Shown one piece after another: positions 19,129 to 27,498 of a stretch of DNA of 64,000 nucleotides; within the stretch, counting starts at the first letter, position 1; each line of letters opens with the position of its first letter. Origin of the DNA: an uncultured Prevotellaceae bacterium (GTDB lineage: Bacteria > Bacteroidota > Bacteroidia > Bacteroidales > Muribaculaceae); the NCBI GenBank assembly GCA_947165485.1, contig CAMVAP010000007.1, positions 1 to 64,000 on the forward strand, given 5' to 3'. The notes beneath the pieces were generated by a model. It made no database searches, was not told the origin of the DNA, and saw only the letters and a list, made by a program, of their open reading frames with translations. Position numbers and translations under genes: made by a program.

Positions 19129-20782
19129 GATTATGAAACAACTATTCCGTTTTTCCATCCTGTTGCTGGCGCTCTTGATGCCCGCACTCGCCTACGCCCA
19201 CGACTTCGAGGTCGATGGTATCTATTACAACATCAACGGCAACGAGGCCGAAGTAACCCATGGGAAAGATATTTACAGTCGCTATCATGGCGCGGTGACT
19301 ATCCCAGCCAGCGTCACCTACAATGGAACCACCTACCCGGTAACTTCTATCGGCCAGCAGGCGTTCTTACGCTGTTCAAGGCTGACCAGTGTCGACATCC
19401 CCAACTCGGTTACTTCTATCGGCGCCTATGCGTTCATGGAGTGCACAGAACTGACCAGCATCGACATCCCCAACTCAGTAACTTCTATCGGTTACGAGGC
19501 GTTCATGAACTGCACTGGTCTGACCAGCATCGACATCCCCAACTCGGTAACGGCTATCAGTTCCTACGCGTTCTATAATACAGCATGGTACGATAACCAG
19601 CCTGACGGATTGGTCTATGCCGGCATGGTCGCTTATAAGTATAAAGGCACGATGTCAAGCGGAACGAATATAACTTTAAAAGAAGGAACATTAGGCATTG
19701 CTAGCTGCGCGTTCGAGGGCTGCGATGGACTGACTAGCATCGTCATTCCCAACTCGGTAACAGAGGTCGGTGTCTTGGCATTCATGGATTGCCCTGCGCT
19801 AACCAGCATCGTGGTAGAAAGTGGCAATCCAAGATATGATTCGCGCAACAACTGCAATGCAATTATAGAAACCGCCTCTAATATGCTAATTGCTGGCTGC
19901 AAAAACACGATGATCCCCAACTCGGTAACTGAGATCGGTTACGGGGCGTTCATGGACTGCACTGGTCTGACCAGCATCGTCATCCCCAACTCAATAACAA
20001 AGATAGGCGAGTTAGCGTTCCAGGGCTGCACTGGTCTGACCAGCGTTGACATCCCCAACTCGGTAACAGAAATCGTTTGCGATGCGTATGGCGACCCTGC
20101 GTTCCTTGGCTGCTGGGGTCTGACCAGCATCGTGGTAGAAAGTGGCAATCCAAGATATGATTCGCGCAACAACTGCAATGCAATTATTGAGAGTGCCTCT
20201 AATACGTTAATTGTTGGCTGCAAGAACACGACTATCCCCAACTCGGTAACTAAGATTGGTCCCTGTGCGTTCTTTGGCTGCGATGGTCTGACCAGCATCG
20301 ATATCCCCAACTCGATAACTTCTATCGGTGACAACGCGTTCCAGTACTGCGCTGGTCTGACCAGCATCGTCATTCCCAACTCGGTAACTGAGATCGGTGA
20401 CTGGGCGTTCGCTGACTGCACTGGGCTGACGGATGTGTATTGCTACATTGCTGACCTCTCGAGCGTATCGACAGGGAATAATCGATTCGAATTGGATAAT
20501 GGTGATTACTCTGGCCGTACGCTGCATGTGCTGAGGGGGACGGCTGATTCCTACCGTGGTAACAGGAACTGGTATCCGTATTTTGAGCGGATAGTGGAAG
20601 ATATATTCATGGGCGACGTGAATGGCGACCTTGAGGTTAACATTGCTGATGTGAATGCCGTCATCGACATCATCCTAAATGGTAGCGAGAATCCCAGCGG
20701 TGACGTGAACGGTGATAGCGAAATCAACATCGCCGACGTCAACGCCCTAATCGACATCATCCTGAACGCCCCAGGGAATTAG
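19127..20782 (+). CDS. LRR_5/BspA-type surface protein with C-terminal dockerin-like repeats
   Basis: Repeats SIDIPNSVTSIGxxAFxxCTGLT; C-terminal GDVNGDLEVNIADVNAVIDIILNG...GDVNGDSEINIADVNALIDIILN; signal peptide. Confidence 0.87.
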   Translation: MIMKQLFRFSILLLALLMPALAYAHDFEVDGIYYNINGNEAEVTHGKDIYSRYHGAVTIPASVTYNGTTYPVTSIGQQAFLRCSRLTSVDIPNSVTSIGAYAFMECTELTSIDIPNSVTSIGYEAFMNCTGLTSIDIPNSVTAISSYAFYNTAWYDNQPDGLVYAGMVAYKYKGTMSSGTNITLKEGTLGIASCAFEGCDGLTSIVIPNSVTEVGVLAFMDCPALTSIVVESGNPRYDSRNNCNAIIETASNMLIAGCKNTMIPNSVTEIGYGAFMDCTGLTSIVIPNSITKIGELAFQGCTGLTSVDIPNSVTEIVCDAYGDPAFLGCWGLTSIVVESGNPRYDSRNNCNAIIESASNTLIVGCKNTTIPNSVTKIGPCAFFGCDGLTSIDIPNSITSIGDNAFQYCAGLTSIVIPNSVTEIGDWAFADCTGLTDVYCYIADLSSVSTGNNRFELDNGDYSGRTLHVLRGTADSYRGNRNWYPYFERIVEDIFMGDVNGDLEVNIADVNAVIDIILNGSENPSGDVNGDSEINIADVNALIDIILNAPGN

Positions 20783-20804
20783 ATCTCCAACAAAGTCTTG
20801 TTAT

Positions 20805-20840
20805 ATCCCTCATGCTCTCCTGGGTGTGAGGGATTTTCTA
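20805..20840 (+). terminator. Terminator after LRR_5 gene
   Basis: ATCCCTCA / TGAGGGAT stem followed by TTTTCT. Confidence 0.6.
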
Positions 20841-21034
20841 TTCGTGGAGCGAAGAACAAGCCGCCGGCACCATAGTTTGTGATGCTGACGGTAGTTTCGG
20901 CAATCATACCTGAAGGGGGACTTGCCCCGTTGCTTTACAGGGTGGAGATTGAACATGAACAGCTTGAACATTTGAACACCGTGAACAATATCAGGGGATT
21001 AGTCAAAAATTGTGCGTTTTTCAATTTTTATCAT

Positions 21035-21042
21035 TACCTTTG
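21035..21042 (+). promoter_or_regulatory. Bacteroidales promoter upstream of aldo/keto reductase
   Basis: TACCTTTG with TTG 22 nt upstream. Confidence 0.5.
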
Positions 21043-21064
21043 CCATCAATAGTCACCCAATGAC

Positions 21065-21931
21065 ATGATATCACCCGCAATGAAAACAATTCAACTGAAC
21101 AATGGTGTGGAGATGCCCGCACTGGGATTTGGCGTATTCAGACTCTCACCCGCCGAATGTGAACGCTGCGTGCTGGACGCCATCGAGACGGGCTACCGCA
21201 GCATCGACACGGCCCAAGACTATAAGAACGAAGAAGGTGTGGGCGCCGCCATCAAGAAGTGCGGCATCCCGCGCGACCAGTTGTTCATCACCACCAAGGT
21301 GTGGATCAGCAACGCCAGCGAACAGCGGGCGGCACTCAGCATCGATGAGTCGCTGCGCAAACTGTGCACCGACTATGTCGACCTGCTGCTGGTGCATGAG
21401 CCCTATGGTGACTGCTACGGCACCTATCGGGCTATGGAAAAAGCCTATCAGGCTGGCAAAGCAAGGGCTATCGGACTGAGTAACTTCTATAACGTGCGTT
21501 TTATCGACATCGCCGAGCACATGGACGTCAAGCCCGCTGTGCTACAGCTCGAGACTCATGTGTTTGCCCAGCAAAAGGCCATGCGTGCGCTCATCAAGGA
21601 CTATGGCACCCGGCTCATGGCCTGGGGACCGCTGGCACAAGGCCGACACAGCTTCTTTGAGAACGAGACGCTCAAGGCCATCGGAGCAAAATATGGCAAA
21701 ACCAACGCCCAAGTGGCCCTCAACTGGTTAGTGTCGCAAGACATCATGCCCGTGCCCAAGACATCGCACAAGGAGCGCATGGCAAGCAATCTGGACATCT
21801 TTGACTTTGAACTCTCCAGCGAGGACATGGAGGCCATTGCCCGCCTGGATCAGGGCAATACGCTCATCAATGACTTCAACAACGACACCGACCTGGCCCA
21901 AAAATTCCTAGGCCTCAAGCCTTGGAATTAG
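21065..21931 (+). CDS. Aldo/keto reductase
   Basis: MPALGFGVFRL, GYRSIDTAQDYKNEEGVGAAIK, LLLVHEPYGD, AIGLSNF, VPKTSHKERMASN. Confidence 0.93.
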   Translation: MISPAMKTIQLNNGVEMPALGFGVFRLSPAECERCVLDAIETGYRSIDTAQDYKNEEGVGAAIKKCGIPRDQLFITTKVWISNASEQRAALSIDESLRKLCTDYVDLLLVHEPYGDCYGTYRAMEKAYQAGKARAIGLSNFYNVRFIDIAEHMDVKPAVLQLETHVFAQQKAMRALIKDYGTRLMAWGPLAQGRHSFFENETLKAIGAKYGKTNAQVALNWLVSQDIMPVPKTSHKERMASNLDIFDFELSSEDMEAIARLDQGNTLINDFNNDTDLAQKFLGLKPWN

Positions 21932-22102
21932 TGGATAAGGCTCCCTGGTCTCCTCAGCAGCGTTTTTCACGTTTCAGTACATGGATAAGGGGATATGGAC
22001 CCGCCAGGAGAGCTTTTTCGATTTTGTATCACATTGGCCATCGGCAATGACCAAAAGTGAAATCATTGGCCCTGACATGTTGACTTTCTCAAGAAAAAGG
22101 TA

Positions 22103-22110
22103 TAACTTTG
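22103..22110 (+). promoter_or_regulatory. Bacteroidales promoter for DUF3791/DUF3990 operon
   Basis: TAACTTTG with TTG 20 nt upstream. Confidence 0.5.
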
Positions 22111-22133
22111 CCACAGAATAATTTGCTTTTAAT

Positions 22134-22352
22134 ATGAATAACGAGGTATTGACATTTGTTACCTACTGCATTGGACAACTCGCTTTACGGCTCCATCTGC
22201 CGCAGCAGGATGTGTACCGACGGTTGAAGAGTTCAGGAATACTCTATGACTACATTGTGCCCTCATACGATGTGCTCCACACTTTTGGGTCTCGATATCT
22301 GATGGACGATCTCACTGACTTCATGAGGGAGAAAGGAGTGCTTGAATCATGA
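22134..22352 (+). CDS. DUF3791-like small protein
   Basis: Small acidic ORF (MNNEVLTFVTYCIGQLALRLHLPQQDVYRRLKSSGILYDYIVPSYDVLHTFGSRYLMDDLTDFM); ATGA overlap with next gene. Confidence 0.6.
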   Translation: MNNEVLTFVTYCIGQLALRLHLPQQDVYRRLKSSGILYDYIVPSYDVLHTFGSRYLMDDLTDFMREKGVLES

Positions 22353-22819
22353 TACTATACCACTCTTCAACTGTTGAGGTCAAAGAGCCAGATACTACGC
22401 ACTCCCGTTTGTATCTCGATTTTGGCAAGGGCTTCTATCTGACCAGCATCCACGAGCAGGCCGTGAGGTATGCAGAGCGCTTCCTTCGCAGGAAAAGAAT
22501 TGCCTGGCTCAATACCTACGAGTTGAAGGACAATCTTGAGGGATGGAAGATCTTGTATCTTGAATCCTATGACAAGCAATGGCTTGACTTTGTTTCCGCT
22601 TGTCGTGCCGGCAACGACACGAGCGATTATGATATGGTTGTCGGTGGCATCGCCGATGACCGTGTGATTTTGACTCTCGACCGCTACTTTCAGGGAGAAC
22701 TCACCCAGGAGCAGGCATTAGGCTTGCTGAAATATGAAAAACCAAATATACAGTATTGCATCCGTTCAGAGCAGATGCTGAAGCAATGCCTCACTTTCAT
22801 CAGCAGTGAACAATTATGA
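22349..22819 (+). CDS. DUF3990-like protein (possible ADP-ribosyltransferase-fold enzyme)
   Basis: N-terminal ILYHSSTVEV...RLYLDFGKGFYLTSIHEQAVRYAERF resembles the LYHGS...GFYLT motif seen in DUF3990/ART-like proteins. Confidence 0.6.
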   Translation: MILYHSSTVEVKEPDTTHSRLYLDFGKGFYLTSIHEQAVRYAERFLRRKRIAWLNTYELKDNLEGWKILYLESYDKQWLDFVSACRAGNDTSDYDMVVGGIADDRVILTLDRYFQGELTQEQALGLLKYEKPNIQYCIRSEQMLKQCLTFISSEQL

Positions 22820-23058
22820 GCGACGAATCAAGACAAATATTGATGAGTGCCAAGAACGCAAGAATCATTACTTGCATCAGCGAGATGTATCATGTTTCGC
22901 TCCAAGAGGCGACCGATATCTTCTACAACTCCGAGACGGCCAACTTGATTGAAGAGGGTGTTGCTGACTTGCACTGCCGCAGCGACAAATATCTTGCCGA
23001 AGAAATTTGGCTGGAATACCAAGAAGCACATAGCGTCACCGAGGAGCACGATGAATAA
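22816..23058 (+). CDS. DUF3791-like small protein (second copy)
   Basis: ATGA overlap with DUF3990-like gene; ITCISEMYHVSLQEATDIFYNSETANLIEEGVADLHCRSDKYLAEEIWLEY. Confidence 0.6.
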   Translation: MSDESRQILMSAKNARIITCISEMYHVSLQEATDIFYNSETANLIEEGVADLHCRSDKYLAEEIWLEYQEAHSVTEEHDE

Positions 23059-23087
23059 GAATGTGCTCATGCATAATTTTTTAGGTT

Positions 23088-26000
23088 ATGATCTCAACTA
23101 TAAATCTCAAATATGTATTAGAAACTATCGGTTTTGTTCGGGAACCCATAGGTGAACAGTTCATGCGCGAATTTGATACATGTATTGTCGTTGTGGACTT
23201 CGAAAACAGGACTATCAGGTATCCTGAAAACAAGGGGCTGAAAGTCAACGACAAGACAACAAGCAACTTTGAGCATCCTGAAAACTTTGTAGTATTGGAA
23301 TGTGTTTGCCGTCTCTTGGAGAAAGGCTATAGACCAGAGCACATCGAATTAGAACCACGCTGGACGTTGGGCCATGATGCTAAGGGCGGAAAAGCAGATA
23401 TCCTTGTAAAAGACGACCAAGGGAAAGCGTTGATAATCATAGAGTGTAAAACTTCTGGCAACGAATTCAATAAAGAGAAGAAAAACACTGAAGAAGACGG
23501 AGGACAACTTTTTAGTTACTGGCAGCAGGAGAACTCAACACGTTGGCTTGCGTTATATTCATCCGACTGGATTGACGATAAACTAAAGCATAAATGCCTT
23601 GTTATCAGTTGTAGTGATGATGCGAACATCGTCAAGATGGCGAAAAAGGATAAAGATGTCAAGATATATAGTAATGCAAGGAATGATAAAGAAAGATTCA
23701 ATGTATGGCAAGAAACATATCAGAAGCAATGGCTTGACGATGTAATCTTCAATGAAGAAAGCCAGGCATATAACATAGGCATTCCGCCATTAAGGAAAGG
23801 AAAACTCAAAGACTTTACGCCCGACGACAAGATTGTCAATCGCTTTGAGGAAATTTTGCGTCACAATAACGTGAGTGATAAAGAAAATGCCTTCAACCGT
23901 CTTGTAGCACTATTTATCTGCAAACTGGTGGATGAGATAAAGAAACAAGACTTCGATGTTGTGGATTTTCAGTATAAACAAGGACAAGACACTTATGAAA
24001 GCCTACAAGACCGTCTTCAGCGTCTTCACCAGCAGGGCATGGAGGAGTTTATGAAGGAAAAAATCTTCTATGTGGAGGCTGATTATGCTGAACGTCTTTT
24101 CAAACAATACACGGGGAGACAGCGTAAAGCCGCCATTGAAGACTTAAACCGCACTATTCGCATATTGAAATTCTACAGCAACAACGATTTCGCTTTCAAG
24201 GATGTTCACAATGAGGAACTTTTCTATCAAAATGGAAAGATTCTTGTGGAGGTGGTTCAGTTGTTCCAACCCTATCGTATTGTTTACCCAAGTAAACATC
24301 AGTTTCTTGGTGACTTGTTTGAACAATTGCTCAACAAAGGATTCAAACAGAATGAGGGACAATTCTTCACGCCAACCCCCATCACTCGTTTCATTTGGGA
24401 TTCACTGCCATTACAAAGCTATATCAATGAGCACGACTTGCCACGAGTTATTGACTATGCCTGTGGTGCTGGTCACTTTTTGACTGAAGGAGTGGAAGCA
24501 ATCAATGCTGTACGTCCAGATGGTGATAACACATGGGTTGAGAAGCATATCTATGGCATAGAGAAGGATTACCGTTTGGCTCGCGTTTCTAAGATTTCGA
24601 TGTTTATGAATGGAGCCGGTAACAGCAACATAATCTTTGGCGACGGCTTGGAGAACTATCCGGAAAAAGGTATTACACCCGAATCTTTTGACATCCTGGT
24701 AGCAAATCCTCCATATGCTGTCAAGGGATTCAAACAGCACCTGAAGTTGAAGAACAACGAATTCTCTATATTAAACAGGGTGAGTGTTGATGGAGATGAG
24801 ATAGAAATGCTGTTTGTGGAGCGCATATCTCAATTGCTTAAACCAAAAGGCATAGCGGCTGTGATATTGCCTTCTTCCATATTGAACGATACATCATCAA
24901 GCGGAATAGCAGCCCGTGAGTGTTTATTGCAAAATTTTTATATACATGCCATTGTGGCTTTTGGCAGTCAAACATTCGGAGCCACAGGCACAAATACTGT
25001 TACTCTTTTTCTTGAGCGTTTTAATGAACCTCCCCGTTTGGCAGAACTCGCACATGACACAGTCAATGGCATCATGTCTGTAGGCGGTGATGACGAGTGG
25101 GAGGATAAGCAAGTGTTAGAGGCTTATTTGGCACATCAAGGAGTTGGCATTGATACTTATTCTAGCTTCACTCAAAAAGCATTAACGAAAGAAGAGATAC
25201 AAGCTGATGCCTATCTAAAAGGTTATGTAGAATCTTTTGCATGGAGCAGCATTAAATACCCACTGCGTAGCAGTGAAGAAGAAAAAGAGCAAATCCGCAA
25301 GGATAAGTTCTACTCTTGGGCATTGAACATAGAGCAAGAAAAGCTCTATTATTTCACTTTGGTGTATCGGCAGCAGACGCTTGTTATCGCTGCTCCTTCT
25401 GAGAATAAAGAGCAGAAAGATTTCTTAGGCTACGAATGGAGTAACCGTAAGGGGGCAGAAGGTATTAAAATCAAAAAGCCAGGAGGGAAACTTTATAGTG
25501 CCGAAGATCGTTTTGCAAGAGGTACACTCGCATGTGCAATTCGTAATTCTTTTGACAATGCGATAACGTCTGTCACAGATGATGTGGAAAGATTCGTGCA
25601 AAGTCATCGGCTAATGAACCTTATTGATTTTAGATTGCCCGACTTTAATTTGATAATCAAGACTACCATCACAAATATAGTTGAGATTACAAGTAAATAT
25701 CCTCTTGTCAGAATCGGGGAAATTGTTGACATTAACCAACAAGAAATGAACCCAACGCAATATCCTGATAAAGTATTTGTATACGTTGATATTGCGTCTG
25801 TTGAAAATGGAACTGGAATAATTTCTTTTGAACAAAAAATTTTAGGAAAGGATGCGCCTTCAAGGGCTCGACGAATTGTCTCCAAAGGGAATACAATTTT
25901 GTCAACTGTAAGACCAAATCTTAAGGCTTTTGCTTTTGCAGAAAAAGACTATGCTGATACCGTATTTTCAACTGGTTTCGCGATACTAATGCCTAAAGAT

Positions 26001-26822
26001 AAAAATGTTATGCATCCAAAACTTCTGTATATCTACTTTATGAACTTGGATGCATTAATGCAACAAATTATTGATAAAATGCCAAAAGGTCAATATCCAA
26101 GCATAAACAAAGCGGATATAGAGTCCTTAATAATCCCTATTCCCCCTATTTCTATACAGAAAACAATTGTTAAAGAATGCGAGGCAATAGATAAAGAATA
26201 CAATTCAAGCCGTATGAGCATTGAGACTTACCGCCAGAAGATTGCGGAGATATTCGACAGGCTAGAAGTCGTCTCCATGAATCGGGGGGGGGTGAGAATC
26301 AGTGAGTTATGTAATTATGTCACAGAAAGAACGACCGATATAGATGTAGCTACATACATCACTACAGACAATATGTTACAGAACTGCGAAGGTATCCGTC
26401 CTTATGAAGGAACAGATAATATAACTTCAGCAATAGCATATAAGAATGGTGATATTCTGCTTTCCAACATACGTCCATACTTGAAGAAGATTTGGAAAGC
26501 TGATTGTGACGGGAGTTGTTCTCCAGACGTACTTGTTTTACGCCCCAACAGAGAAAAGGTAGATGAGAACTTCTTGTTTTATTGTCTTCGTCGTGATGCA
26601 TTCTTTGATTACATCATGAATGAAGCTGGCACCAAAGGACTGAAAATGCCACGAGGCAACAAAGAAGGTATTATAAAATATCGAATTCCATTACCATCTA
26701 TGAATGAACAAAAACGAATTGCAGAGGAAATCTCAGCATGGTATGAGAAAATCGATGAGGCGAGATCAATAATGGATAGTTGTTCTCGGCGTAAGCAAGA
26801 AGTAATAAATCAGTTTTTATAA
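23088..26822 (+). CDS. Single-polypeptide restriction-modification enzyme: HsdR_N-like nuclease, N6-adenine methylase, two HsdS-type target-recognition domains (type IIG/IIB-like)
   Basis: KADILVKDDQGKALIIIECKT (PD-(D/E)XK); VIDYACGAGHFLTEG and LVANPPYAVKGF (MTase motifs); two S-type repeats ending in PIPPISIQKTIVKECEAIDKEY and PLPSMNEQKRIAEEISAWYEKIDEA. Confidence 0.85.
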   Translation: MISTINLKYVLETIGFVREPIGEQFMREFDTCIVVVDFENRTIRYPENKGLKVNDKTTSNFEHPENFVVLECVCRLLEKGYRPEHIELEPRWTLGHDAKGGKADILVKDDQGKALIIIECKTSGNEFNKEKKNTEEDGGQLFSYWQQENSTRWLALYSSDWIDDKLKHKCLVISCSDDANIVKMAKKDKDVKIYSNARNDKERFNVWQETYQKQWLDDVIFNEESQAYNIGIPPLRKGKLKDFTPDDKIVNRFEEILRHNNVSDKENAFNRLVALFICKLVDEIKKQDFDVVDFQYKQGQDTYESLQDRLQRLHQQGMEEFMKEKIFYVEADYAERLFKQYTGRQRKAAIEDLNRTIRILKFYSNNDFAFKDVHNEELFYQNGKILVEVVQLFQPYRIVYPSKHQFLGDLFEQLLNKGFKQNEGQFFTPTPITRFIWDSLPLQSYINEHDLPRVIDYACGAGHFLTEGVEAINAVRPDGDNTWVEKHIYGIEKDYRLARVSKISMFMNGAGNSNIIFGDGLENYPEKGITPESFDILVANPPYAVKGFKQHLKLKNNEFSILNRVSVDGDEIEMLFVERISQLLKPKGIAAVILPSSILNDTSSSGIAARECLLQNFYIHAIVAFGSQTFGATGTNTVTLFLERFNEPPRLAELAHDTVNGIMSVGGDDEWEDKQVLEAYLAHQGVGIDTYSSFTQKALTKEEIQADAYLKGYVESFAWSSIKYPLRSSEEEKEQIRKDKFYSWALNIEQEKLYYFTLVYRQQTLVIAAPSENKEQKDFLGYEWSNRKGAEGIKIKKPGGKLYSAEDRFARGTLACAIRNSFDNAITSVTDDVERFVQSHRLMNLIDFRLPDFNLIIKTTITNIVEITSKYPLVRIGEIVDINQQEMNPTQYPDKVFVYVDIASVENGTGIISFEQKILGKDAPSRARRIVSKGNTILSTVRPNLKAFAFAEKDYADTVFSTGFAILMPKDKNVMHPKLLYIYFMNLDALMQQIIDKMPKGQYPSINKADIESLIIPIPPISIQKTIVKECEAIDKEYNSSRMSIETYRQKIAEIFDRLEVVSMNRGGVRISELCNYVTERTTDIDVATYITTDNMLQNCEGIRPYEGTDNITSAIAYKNGDILLSNIRPYLKKIWKADCDGSCSPDVLVLRPNREKVDENFLFYCLRRDAFFDYIMNEAGTKGLKMPRGNKEGIIKYRIPLPSMNEQKRIAEEISAWYEKIDEARSIMDSCSRRKQEVINQFL
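26284..26292 (+). repeat. G9 homopolymer inside the RM-fusion coding sequence
   Basis: ...ATG AAT CGG GGG GGG GTG AGA...; the in-frame translation MNRGGVRI requires nine Gs. Confidence 0.9.
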
Positions 26823-27020
26823 AACTGGTTTGATTACCGTCTCGATTCAGAATGAATAATTGAGGAATTACAAGACCATTTCATGCAGAAGCGATTCAAC
26901 AACTATCTTGAAACAACTTATACGTAAGCCCTCACGTGGGTAATATCGAGGCATTAAAAGTGCTGGTGTTTTTCCTTGTGGGAGCAACTTAGATATGGAA
27001 CGGCTAGAGAATTATCAAAA

Positions 27021-27048
27021 AAAGCCGGCAAACTGTGCTGCCGGCTTT
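27021..27048. terminator. Terminator downstream of RM gene
   Basis: AAAGCCGGCA / TGCCGGCTTT perfect 10-bp stem. Confidence 0.7.
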
Positions 27049-27164
27049 CTTGGTTATAGAATCAATATTAGATTATATTACTGTCCGGTAAAAAATCAAC
27101 AAGGTTGCATAAGCACTTCGGGATCAAAGCTGTTATGATGTTTTTGTTTGAAGGGGCTTGCTTT

Positions 27165-27475
27165 GTCAGGCGAGCAGGTCGAAGGCCTGCGCAAGGCCGA
27201 TGGCCTTGAATTGAGGCAACCCCAGGGCGCACTGGCCGAAGGTCAGTGAGGCCTGGGGAGAGACGCTCATGTCGATATGGGCCCTGAAGGGGGCCACTCA
27301 CTACGACAAGCGCACCATAGTCAAATTGCCTGATTCTGACGTTATTGGCCCTCTTCGAGGCCCGCTCCTATTATGGTCTGCTTTCCCTAGGCCACACTGA
27401 CCTTCGGCCAGTGCGCCCTAGGGTTAAGAATAGTCAAGGCCGCTGGCCTTGTGCAGGCCTTCAGCCTGCTAGACT
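27165..27475. repeat. Large imperfect palindrome of nested hairpins, copy A
   Basis: Arms GCAGGTCGAAGGCCTGCGCAAGGCCGATGGCCTTG...CCCCAGGGCGCACTGGCCGAAGGTCAGTGAGGCCTGGGG are mirrored in reverse complement at 27384-27470; related sequence at 50114-50399. Confidence 0.85.
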
Positions 27476-27498
27476 TTCCCCAGACACCAATGATTAAA

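Noticed and set aside
19111-19578. 155-aa ORF overlapping the LRR_5 gene in another frame
   Set aside because: Repetitive out-of-frame reading of LRR repeats (STDQHRHPQL...).
27068-27301. 77-aa minus-strand ORF MSGPLQGPYRHERLSPGLTDLRPVRPG
   Set aside because: Lies wholly within the palindromic repeat; the similar ORF 50213-50470 in copy B shares only repeat-derived peptides, so probably not real genes.
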